From: Marchantia polymorpha subsp. ruderalis
Taxonomy: Eukaryota; Streptophyta; Marchantiopsida; Marchantiales; Marchantiaceae
DNA: 64,000 nucleotides
Assembly: GCA_037833965.1 (NCBI GenBank)
Contig: AP031355.1
Span: forward strand, 26,375,501-26,439,500
Reading direction: 5' to 3'
Position numbers and translations under genes: made by a program. Below, piece by piece: positions 35,714-45,800 of the stretch. The notes under the pieces are model-generated. The model ran no database searches. It had not been told where the DNA came from and saw nothing but the letters and a program-made list of their open reading frames with translations. The stretch's first letter is position 1; each line of letters opens with the position of its first letter.

Positions 35714-37729
35714 GTGGTGGCAGTTAGGTGTAGATTTTGTGTATGTTTCGGACGCGAAGAACTTGTTAAAAAATCCTCTACATCTTGGACATTTGAGGGG
35801 ACTCCTTTCAGAACAGACAACTACATGCAGCATCTTCGCATCAATCATCAGGTGAGGTGGAGGAAGTATCAGAAGCTTTCGACTGAAGATAAGTACAAAT
35901 ATTTTGCTGTTTCTATTAAACATGCTGAAACTATTTGTCATTTCATGGAAAATCAGTCTGCCATGAGCACTTTTATAATCAGATGTTCAATTGTTGATGT
36001 GATTATAGGAGACATGCTATGGAATGAAAATGATTTGTATGGTGAATCTCGAGCAAATGCAATGTCACTCTTTAGCCTAACTGATGATGGGAATTACTGT
36101 ATTCAAATTAGCCAGAAAAAACAGTTTGAGCTGGTAATTTGTTTTGTTGCACGAGGAATGTCCTTCTCAATGGCTGCTGATGCAGTTCAAGATGCGAAAG
36201 AGGTCTGTGATATTCCTAAACTTGGATTTTGTAGTGAATCTCTGGTTGCTTCTTATGTTAGAACCGCATGCGCCATATCTATTGAAAATATTGCTCAGAT
36301 ACTACACTCGGCCTGGACTTTTTCTGTAGCCTTTGATGCCTCTTGTGACCTACAAGGAGTTTCTTGGATAGATGTTTGAATTCGGTTTTATCAAAATTCT
36401 TCTATTGAAAATCTGCACCTTATCACACTTCCTTTTTCTGGTAGACATACAGGATTGGCTATGTTTGAGATGTTTTGCAAGTTGTTTGATGCAGTTTGTA
36501 CCTTATGGAAAGACAAGCTAATTGGGTGTTCAACTGATGGTGCTACAAATATGACATGACATTTATCTGGAGTTGTGACACGTATTCAGGAAGTAGTTAG
36601 ACCAAATTTCATTCGTGTATGGTGTTTGCTGCATCAAATAGATATTGTGATGCAAAAGATATATAAAAATGCTGGCTGTGGATTTCAGAAGACTCTAACC
36701 TCACTGATTTCTGTTTTACGACGTCAGAAAATTTTGATAGATGAAATGCAAGCTATTTGTCCAAATTTATCTACTACTCGTTGGGCCTCTATGTCACATG
36801 TATCTCGTTTTTTGGTCAAAAGAAGATCTGAAATCATGGCTTATTTTGAACAAAGTGATGCTTCTCAAAGAATTCGTGACATGCCTTCATTATCTTGGTG
36901 GATTATGGTTGCAATTGTAAGTGAGCTTTCAGGGCATGTAAGTCAGTGTGTGGAAGGTTTACAAGGAAGAAGAACTACTTTGCAACACCAAAAGTCAGTT
37001 CTTCAAGATCTGCTTACTAACTTACAGCGTTTTGCATGTGTAGAGCGAGTTGGGATTGAATTAAACTCATTCTCAGCGTTTGACATTGTAGCCTTTGACA
37101 GATGGGAAGTTAGTCATGCCAATCTGATTGGATTAATCAAAGATCAAGGTCTGTTTGCTACCCAAGCATTGGCAGAGATGGACACAGACTCAAAAAGTTA
37201 AGTGTTGCATGCAGTTGGCAACCTGTTTTTGGAAGCAGTTTGTAATTTGAGCAAGGTAGAAGCTACACGTGATGAGTTGAACCAGGCAGCTTCTAGTATT
37301 TTGCCACCTTGCTTGCCTCAGGAACTGGTAGCTATGAAGACACGAGAAATTGTTCAGTTAGTTCTTAAATATCAAGATCGTCTCCAAGTTTCTCGGGAAC
37401 AAGAGGACATAGATAAAATAGTGGAAGAACACAAAGAGCTTCTGGTTTTTGTAAACACAGAGCATCGTCTTCGAAATGCTTTGAGTAGGTTGACTGAGCA
37501 GTCTGATTTTTGTGAAGCTTGGAGTACTCCGAATATTAGGAACAGGTTTCCTCGACTTATGGAATTTGTAGGAGGATTAGCTTGTCCATTTCCTAATACT
37601 GCAACGGTAGAAAGTGATTTTTCAGTTTTGAAATGGGAGAATGATATTTATATGTCCAATATAACTCCCATTTCTCTTGAAGGTATATTACACTGTCGTC
37701 TAATTCGAAGTTTATTAAAGAAAACATGA
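35714..37729 (+). pseudogene. hAT transposase with BED finger (three in-frame stops)
   Basis: The N-terminus has a BED-type finger (CRFC ... HLRINH, residues about 7-48). The RNase H-like core follows with conserved Asp in AFDAS, then STDGATNMT and the CLLHQIDIVMQK block. The C-terminal hAT dimerisation domain has FPNTATVESDFSVLKWEND. Stops break the frame: TGA near 36377, TGA near 36557 (at a Gly codon by comparison with the other hAT copy) and TAA near 37199. Otherwise the reading frame continues in register to 37729. The printed start at 35714 is not an ATG with known context. The protein would cut and paste the element if intact. Confidence 0.88.
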
Positions 37730-38103
37730 CAGATTTATGTCATGTTACGTATGTTCTTTATTTTGTTTTGAAAATGTTCCTTATTTTGACGAGATACGGA
37801 ACCTAAGGAATTCGCCCTACATAGAGAGGTGTGAGTATTCCTTACTTTAGTCAAAACAATCAAAACTAAACATAAAGTCAAAAAGTATTTTCTCTTGGAA
37901 TCTAGACTTTTGTACAAGACAAAATAGAAGTGCTCACTCAAATCTTCTAGAACTTCTCTAGTTATTCCGCCAAGTACAGACATCAAAGCTAAACTAGCTA
38001 GACTTAATCATAACTAGCTAGATTTAGTCATGACTATCTTAACCATGATTAACTCCTTGGCTAATTCTAGTTCTAGTTCACACATACAACATCAGGTCTT
38101 ACA

Positions 38104-38389
38104 TAGCATCAACGTCTAAACTGTCACTTGGGCATACTCTCTTGTTTGCACCCACGAGCCCGTATTCACTGCCATAACCTTGATGTGGCTTTTAGATCGC
38201 GAAGGTGGCAGTGAAATTCTGACGTGACAGGTTACACCATTGCATCTTTGGATTACATTAGAAAGAAGTGAAGTTGCTAAGTTCAGCTTTTTCCACACGG
38301 ACCCTATAGTTCCATCCGCACAATAATTGAAGTCTGTATACTAAGATGAAGGTTAATTAGCCCCATGTGAGGTATAACTAGTCACTACC
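38104..38389. repeat. Right TIR of the long-TIR element
   Basis: Inverted match to 14751-14797 plus 31822-31960. The end of the element is at 38389 (CACTACC), followed by the duplication TTAAATGT. This copy is uninterrupted and so shows what the left TIR looked like before the Copia insertion. Confidence 0.78.
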
Positions 38390-38865
38390 TTAAATGTTGA
38401 TATATTTCTAACTTACTTTCCCTATAAAATTAAATCATGGTAGATTTGACTAATTCTTAATATGTGTTAACATGTCATTGGCCTCCTAAATTTTCTAGAA
38501 GTTTATTAATTAGTTTGAGCTAGAGACATGTCATTTGAGACATTTCAACTTCTAGAAACTCCACTTGCCACTAAGTCAACTTTAGACTTAGTCCACCTAA
38601 TGATGTTTTCATCACTTAGTCAAAGCAATCAAAACTAATCATATAGTCAAAAGTGTTTTTCCTTGAAATCTAGACTTTTGTAAGAAACAAAATAGACATG
38701 TACACCCAAATCTTCTAGAACTTTCTTTAATATTTTGCCAAGTATAGACATTATAGCTAAACTTAGTCATAACAAGCTAGACTTAATTATACCTAAGTTA
38801 ATCATGAACAACTACTTGGCTACTTCTAATATTATTTCACTCATACAAAAATTGGTTTTATATTC
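38390..38865 (-). repeat. Right half of the old antisense Gypsy-type LTR
   Basis: A diverged antisense match to the 771-bp LTR family. Shared words include AATATGTGTTAACATG-like, CTTCTAGAA, CACTAAGTCAAC, AGACTTTTGTA and GCCAAGTATAGACATTATAGC. It continues from the left half at 14668-14750. The end near 38865 is faint. It is the oldest LTR copy here. Confidence 0.75.
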
Positions 38866-38893
38866 CGGAGATCACATGCCATGTGGAATTGAG

Positions 38894-39080
38894 AAAGATA
38901 TTAAAGAGCATACAATGAATATATTTTGGACTAAAATATGAGAGTACGTGGAAGTGAAAAAGATCTTAAAAAGCATACAATGAATATATATTGGACTAAA
39001 ATATGAGAATACGTGGAAGTGAAAAAGATCTTAGAGAGCATACAATGAATATTTATTGGACTAAAATATGAGAGTACGTG
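38894..39080. repeat. Tandem repeat, 3 copies of 65 bp
   Basis: Copies begin at 38894, 38959 and 39024, each with AAAGAT, GCATACAATGAATAT, GGACTAAAATATGAGA and TACGTG in order. Copies differ at a few sites. The array lies just outside the old LTR and has no coding sense. Confidence 0.88.
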
Positions 39081-39359
39081 AAATCTTATGATTGAAATTG
39101 TGTACCTTATTAACAAAATAAGTTAAGTGATTAAAAACAAATCATTTTATTACAATACTTTTCCATTCCATAGCAATGTACATATTATTCATGGATATGG
39201 TATGTGGATTAATTAAAACTTTGTTAGGAAGTGAACGAGTTCTAGTTTTTATGCATAAATTGATCAAAATGATTCACATCAAGTCAATCACAAAAAAATA
39301 ACATTTTCACAATTTGTTCAATTTTATCTAGATGTAGTTTTTATGAATCATTGACTATG

Positions 39360-39990
39360 CATAATCTTAATCATTGATAGAGAAATTCATTTCACTAGTT
39401 TGTTTTGAAACAATTTGTTTAGTTTTTCCAAAATAAATTAAATATTATCAACAACTTATCATTCTCAAATTGATGTTGAAATGGAAAAAACCAATAGATT
39501 TGTAGAATATATGTTACAATTATTGACAGTAGAAAAGCAACAAGCCTAGAATAATCATGTGATTCTTGTGAAATTTGCATATAATAATTTTTTCAATGCA
39601 TCAACAAATTTGTTTTCATTTTACTTCATGTATAATGCTCATTCCATAATTACATCAAGTTTGACAAGCTTCAGAAAAGAAAGAAGTTTTTGACCAAAAT
39701 AATCACATATAACCATTTTGTGGAGCATATTTATAAAATTATCAAAAAGTGGGTGATTAGCTTAAAATTTACAAAACAGTATGCAGATGCTCATTGTAGA
39801 CAGTTGATATCAAATAGATTATCTAGTTTAGTAATCTACAACAAATTTGTTGTTCTGAAGTAACATCAAAGTTTCATATTAAATTCATTGTTTTTGCGAT
39901 ATTGAAAAATGTTGATGAAGTATCATACAAGTTCAAATTTTTGTGTTATGTAAAATACATAGTATATTTCAATGAAATAATGAACAAAAA
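39360..39990 (+). pseudogene. AT-rich relic of a Gypsy integrase
   Basis: Despite many stops, the order of a Ty3/Gypsy integrase can be followed on the plus strand: IIDREIHFTS (second-Asp block), STTYHSQID and EKTNRF (Glu block), VKFAYNNFFNAST, then KQYADAHCRQL and a final YKFKF-like part. Most changes from the usual residues are to A/T-rich codons (for example SDRD to IDRE, HPQTDG to HSQIDV), as expected from long decay of methylated cytosines. It is not related to the 21-29 kb Gypsy copy in any obvious way. Confidence 0.72.
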
Positions 39991-41480
39991 TGATATGTAA
40001 AAATTGCAAAAACATGTATCACGATCAAAATAATTCTTTAATCAACTAAAATCAGCTTGTTTTTTAGACTTGATAGCTCATCATAGGAAATTTGAGGTAG
40101 TGAAGATACTCAAGAAAAATATTTGAGAATATAAATACCACAAAATATAATATATTATTCAATAAAATATATATTCATCATATGTATCAACTTGAATATC
40201 AATTGGAAATCTAGATAATGCACTTTGATGATTCTAGAATTTGAATGTATGTGCAACAAATTTGTTGCTTTGAAAAAATGAGGTTTATAACCATCTTCAA
40301 ATCAAAATAGAGCTTATTCAATATGAAAATGTAGCTTAATTCAAGTGGATTATGTGTAATTCTTATGTCAATAATTTGTATGTTTTATAGATAGGAAGCA
40401 AATGTATCACTAAACAGCAACATGTCAGCAATATGTATATTTTTTTGGTAAAAACTATGTGTGTTAGTTGAGAGCGACATTTGTACACCTCATTATCTAT
40501 TACTTAGAAATTGTGTGTCTTAGTTGAGAGCAACACGTGAACAATTTGTGTGTTTGTTAGTATTATCCGACATGTCGTTAATTCACTAAAGGTGTAATGT
40601 ATGATGGGAGTGAAATTGTATCTACTTGTACTTGTTGGTTAGATGTATGTAAGGGAGTGTAGAATCGTTATATGTAACTTTCATCTTCAAATTTGTGTTT
40701 CATCTTTGAATGAGTATTTTTCAAATCTCTTGTGTTAAAAATTCATCAACACTTTTCAATATCATGAAAATATCAATGAATCTAATATTAAACTTTATTG
40801 GTTTTTTTAAAAATAAAATTTTAGATTATCAAATATGATCAATTTTTTTTAAAATCAATTTTCTGCAATGAGCATCTACATATTATATATTTTTATTATA
40901 CTCAATGAACAACTTACTATTGGCTTCATGTAGTTCTTGATTACCATAATTATTTTGATAAAAAACTATTTTTCTTTTTGGAGATTCGTCAAACTTGAAG
41001 TTATAGATAGAAGATTATTAATTGGAGATAATGAAAATATTTTTGTAAATTCATTAAAAAAATTATTATGTGAAAATTACACAAGAGTCAAAATAGTTTC
41101 ACCCTCTTCTTTATTCTCTAATGCATGTGACATATCTTTTACGTTTCTATTGATTTTTTGTTAGATCAAAACTTTGAATTTTATAGATCTTTCATAAAGC
41201 TATTTTTGTTTTGTAATAACTATACAACTTTGTCTTTGAAGCAACTACATTTTTTGGCAATTTTGGAGATATTGTTTTTTTCTATTTGTTTCTATATATT
41301 GGTGGGATTGAAATTAGGGTTTAGAGTAGATGAAGGTATATGCTTTACCCCACCTCTTTTTATCTCTACAAAATTATTCCATATGTAATTCTCTTGTGTA
41401 TTTCCTTCTCGATCCTTTAATTCCATATTCAAGATTTGTCGTCGTATCGTGTATGTCACAACATTGACTTCCGTTCAGTC
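39991..41480. other. AT-rich DNA, likely retroelement relic
   Basis: Strongly AT-rich with only short frames. Text near 40440-40600 repeats GTGTNTTAGTTGAGAGC twice (about 40468 and 40508), a small imperfect duplication. Nothing else could be assigned. Confidence 0.4.
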
Positions 41481-41488
41481 TACGTCTT

Positions 41489-41627
41489 AAGGTCTATAAT
41501 ACAGCTATAGTGATATACATACAGATATGTGAAGGGATACTTTCGGTAATTATGACAGTCATCAAAGGTCTATAATACAGATTTAGTGATGAATGGATAC
41601 TTTCGGTAATTATGACAGTCATTAAAA
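41489..41627. repeat. Imperfect tandem repeat, 2 copies
   Basis: The first copy (41489-41564, 76 bp) and second copy (41565-41627) share AAGGTCTATAATACAG, then GGATACTTTCGGTAATTATG and ACAGTCAT. The second copy lacks about 14 bp in the middle. Non-coding. Confidence 0.82.
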
Positions 41628-41639
41628 TTTCACGATATC

Positions 41640-42833
41640 ATTATTGAACCGTCTCATGTCATTATTGCCAATAGTGATGTATAATTTTTATGGGTCAAAT
41701 TTATACATTAGAACTAATGGTTCCACACTTTCATGTTACTCGTAGAAAGTGACACTACCCAAGTAACATTTACTGCATTAGAATCTACTCGCCCGAAGCC
41801 GCTGTAGACAACCTGGGCACATGCCACACCTTTGGGCAAATCAGAGCGCCATTTTTACCATAATCTTGCCCGACTGGTGACACCGGCCACAAATCCGGGT
41901 ATGGCAGAGCTGGATTCAGTCTCCAAAACTGTCGGCCAAATCCTGCGTTGGCGTATAATCCTTACAGAAAGCGCGTGAAAAGTAAAATTGAAAATTATAC
42001 TTTTCAGAACCCGAAAGTGAGTTTCTTTAAACCAAAGAATCGAATGGTTACTTAGCTGCAACCTTCTAAGTTCAAGCGGAGGCATTGAAAGGGGTTTACT
42101 CCGATATACTTTCCAAACGCATCTAATCCTCCTTCTGTGTGTTTCTTCTCTCCTTGGTCCTAGCTACCAGCACCGCATACTGATGAGTAAAGATCACTGC
42201 GAGTGCACAAATCGTATGCTTAACGATGTAATAGCCGACAGTGAGTTGAACCTTGTATTAAATGACAAATATAAATGCGAAGCGAACTATGAAACAGGCA
42301 ACCGAGCCTGCAACCAACAAGAAAAGAAAAAAGACTTAACGAAGTAACACAAAATGAATCAAACATTTATGGTAAATTTGTACTCCCCTGTCTTTTGAGG
42401 TCAACAAGATGGTTACCGCTCATGTACAAAATGTCTAGGCAGTTTCCAGATTTATAAATACCTTCCCTTTGAAACAACGTTCTCAGCTCCATCAGCTCTT
42501 TGTATGATGGATGCCATCTCTGGTACTGCCGCATCTACGTCCCTGGACTGGAAAAAACTGAAGCTGTCTATGATCGAATCCTATTCATCCTCAACGGGGA
42601 CATTGATGAACTGTGTTTGTCTGTTCGTCCACCTAAAACACTACAAACTAACTCGCTAAGTAACTATATAGCGGATACTGAAGTTTATATCACCAGAATA
42701 TTTGGCAATGTGCCTTTATCTACAAAATGTGACACAGCTACTAAAATTAATAATATACTCATACATACTACTCTCGAGTGTAGCAATGAGACCGAGGAGT
42801 AAAGATTGACGCAGTTGTGTGAGGCGCAAACCC
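41640..42833. other. Intergenic, includes 3' flank of the helicase gene
   Basis: No convincing gene. Base composition rises in GC from about 41770. The part next to 42834 should include the 3' UTR and polyadenylation region of the minus-strand helicase. Plus frame 42500-42802 (100 codons) shows no motif and is likely chance. Confidence 0.4.
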
Positions 42834-45800
42834 TCAATTGGAACACACGAGCATGTCATGGCAGGTTGCCTCCAGTAAATTTACCACACACTCCACAACA
42901 CAACGCTCCGCTTCGGTGCGCGTACTACCACTAACCCATCGAGCCAAAACTGCATCGAAAGCATGCCTCAGCTGCAGCAAGAGGAGCCCAGCCTTCTTGT
43001 CAATGTGAAACCTTAGCCACCCTTCTACCTCCAAGAGCATCCAATCTCCATTTAGAACAGGTGGGCCCGGATCATTACAGACAAGTACATTCCAACCTAG
43101 AAGAACCACAGCCAAGGGAGGAAGAAGTGTGCATCCCCTGACGAAAACCTGACTTGTCTGCATCTTTTCCTGGAACACGAGATAGTAGTGCAGATTCGGA
43201 TTTAACTGTTTCTCTGACACCACGGAGGTAGGATGGATAAATACTCGTCCATTTTGAACCCGAAAACCCAAGCGCCACCGGTAGGCGTGCTTGGTTGCGT
43301 TCTTCATCCCTCGGGACTCTCTACACAATTCTGACCGAGCAACGTTTGGATACAGCCCGGCTGCGAGGAGAGATCTCGCTACATGTGCACCAACATCTGG
43401 ACTGCTGATTCTTACCCACGGCTCAAAGAGACCTGCTTCTGATAACGTTCGCTCAAATTGCTTCCTCATGCCTGCTATCAACCTCATTGTCATAGGAGCT
43501 AGGAAATGAGCATCGCAAAATGGATGGCCTTGGCCCACGGCATTGGCCGCCAGCCATTGGTTAAAGGCAGCGACTAATACAAGTTGGTCACTTCCATAAG
43601 CAGGACCGATGGCAAAGCTCTCACGCATCTTATCAGCCTCTTCTCTCCTAGATACGGGTGCAATGAAGGGATCTCTGAAGCACGCTGCAGCTGCAATTGT
43701 GAGTAGAGGGTCCAGACAGCCCAGAAGTGCTCCATAAACAAGCATTTTACCAAATCGAGGGTGCACCGCCAACTTTGCCAATGTCTTGCCAAGATTTGTC
43801 AAGTTCTGGAATTGGTCGATGGCGCCAAGTTGTTGTAGTACCTTAATAGCAGCATGAACTGCAGTGCCTTTAGGCGGCTGCATAGCCTTAGAAAGAAAAG
43901 TGGCAATATCACTCATGCCAGTGCTGGCAAAGTCCATCTCCTTATGGTAAAGAGCATGATCCGTGCCTCCCAAAGCATTACCAGCCACCTACAATCAAAG
44001 CAAACAGGAGTAAAATTCTTCAGCGAAAACTTTTCATGTGACACTCGAGGAACGACACTGGATCTTGATCAAATTCACCGATGCAACTGGTGAGATATTC
44101 ACCGCACTAGGTGTTGCTATCGCTTTGATCTGCAAGCACAATTCTTCTAGCGGAACCCTCTGCATCTCCGGTATCTGGTGCTCCAGCATGGATTGGTAGG
44201 TCTGCAGTTTCAAAGATGATTTCCTTCAGAAACAAGGTAACTGATCAACAAGTACAGCAAAGCCCTATTTTCCTGCTACCACTAGACTGGCGGACGCTGG
44301 GAAGAACATACGTGACTACATATTCTCTCCTCTCCAACAACTTGAACTTACCCCCCGAGTGTACAGTCGATAACAGACTCCAGGTTGGACTCGCCCTGCT
44401 CGACCTTGTCGCTGCCTTGAACTGGCTTGTGAAGTCCACTGTTTTTCAAACATTAACAAGCATTTCATGTTGAGGGCCTTAAGAATAATCAGAACTTCCA
44501 CAGAAGAACAAAACAACGCAGTCATAAAAAGTAGTTGATGATAACGGGGTTTATTGATGAACACTGAGGAAAAAGATACGTATTCTCAAGTAGCGCATGA
44601 TAAGTGCTCAAGATATGGCGATGTACCTGCACGCGCATCGTTGTCATATTCCGTGATGCATCGAACTGTTTCTCCTTGATCTTGCCGCAGTCTACCACGT
44701 AGACTACATCATCGATTGTAACACTCGTCTCTGCAATATTGGTGGCAAGTACCACCTACCAAGAAACGAGGAAATATGTCACAATTGCATTCGGTTGATT
44801 CGAACTTTGCAAACGATGGAAGGTTCGTCTAACTAAAGCTGATTCACACAGCAAGGCACCTTGCGAATTCCCGGTGGTGGCCGAGTAAAAGCAGCACGTT
44901 GCTCCCCAGCTGGGAGTTGAGAGTGCAAGGGAACCAACATCAGACCCCTGCTTAGTGGTGTCTTCAGAAGCTTCTCCCGAACAATTGCGATTGTGTCCCA
45001 ACCCTGCCAAACAAAGAGACATAGACCTTTTGAGCTGCAGATTCATGAGTAGACAACTTAGGCACTTGCTGAAGTCTTGGAATGGTACTAAACAAGCAAA
45101 ACTGTGTATAATTGAAAACAATTACACTACCAGCTGGCAAACCAGATAGGTTTTGAATGAAATGGTGGGATGAGGACATACGGGCAAGAAGCACAAAATT
45201 GCGCCCTCTCCTTGTGAATAATATTGAGCCACAAATAAAACGACTGAAGCTACAAGTTCACAATCAACGTCTTCTTCATCGGACATGCCCATCCGTGCCA
45301 TATTCAGCCTTGCAGCGACGAGACTATTCTGGCCCATCAACTGAGGAAGGTCTTCCATGAAAAAAACCTTCACTGGGTGTGTCATTCCCGGGACGTTCAC
45401 TAAAGGGCAGCATCCAAAGTACCTACAGAACAGAGAGAGGAAAGTTTACCTCAACGGCTGAACTTCACTCGGATGATAGAAAACTATTCACGACAAGATG
45501 TGCTGTGGTCTCAGAGCGACTGAGGAGATACTAATCAGAAAGAAATTTCCAGACCTCGTGAAGACAGATGCATCCAGGGTTGCACTCATTACGACAACTC
45601 GCAAAGAGGGATGATGTCCCAAAAGTTCACGGACTACTACAAGGAGAAAATCAGTGTCCATATCGCGCTCATGTACTTCATCAATCATCACATGGCTCAC
45701 TCCTGCCATTCCATCAGCTTTCTGCCAACACAGCCGGAAGTAAATGGTCATAACCTTAAGGGCTCATTACATTAGAAACTCAGAAGACAATCCTTAGCAT

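Larger units (their letters stand above)
32864..37833 (+). mobile_element. hAT transposon carrying a phospholipase D fragment
   Basis: The 4970-bp insert begins CAGGCCTCTCTATATA and, reading inward from the other end on the minus strand, CACACCTCTCTATGTA. These are short imperfect TIRs. An exact 8-bp duplication AGTATTCC (32856-32863, 37834-37841) flanks it, which is the hAT signature. Removing the insert and one duplication restores the 771-bp LTR. Inside are a PLD gene fragment and a BED/hAT transposase on the same strand, plus about 1 kb on each side of the PLD without recognisable genes. It is decayed by three stops in the transposase. Confidence 0.92.
32355..38103 (-). repeat. Solo LTR of the Gypsy family, split by a hAT element
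   Basis: 32355-32863 plus 37842-38103 together give 771 bp, exactly the length of the Gypsy LTRs, in antisense orientation with both ends complete (TGCAACC ... TCTTACA). No internal Gypsy sequence is attached on either side, so it is a solo LTR made by LTR-LTR recombination. It differs at many more positions than the two LTRs of the intact copy differ from each other, so it is older. A clear 5-bp target duplication is not visible (TGAGC and TAGCA). Confidence 0.88.
14751..38389. mobile_element. Long-TIR DNA element (MULE-like), host of the nested cluster
   Basis: The two ends are inverted copies: GGGATATGCTAGTTATCC on the left and, reading inward on the minus strand, GGTAGTGACTAGTTATACC on the right. 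Homology continues for about 180 bp through the shared words GGGGCTAATTA, AGTATAC, GCGGATGG and CTATAGGGTCC. The left TIR is itself cut by the Copia element: 14751-14797 continues at 31822. An exact 8-bp duplication TTAAATGT (14743-14750 and 38390-38397) flanks the element, and the flanking LTR halves join across it. With later insertions removed the element is roughly 0.9 kb and has no transposase, so it is non-autonomous. Long TIRs starting with G and an 8-9 bp TSD suggest Mutator-like, but that class is inference. Confidence 0.78.
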
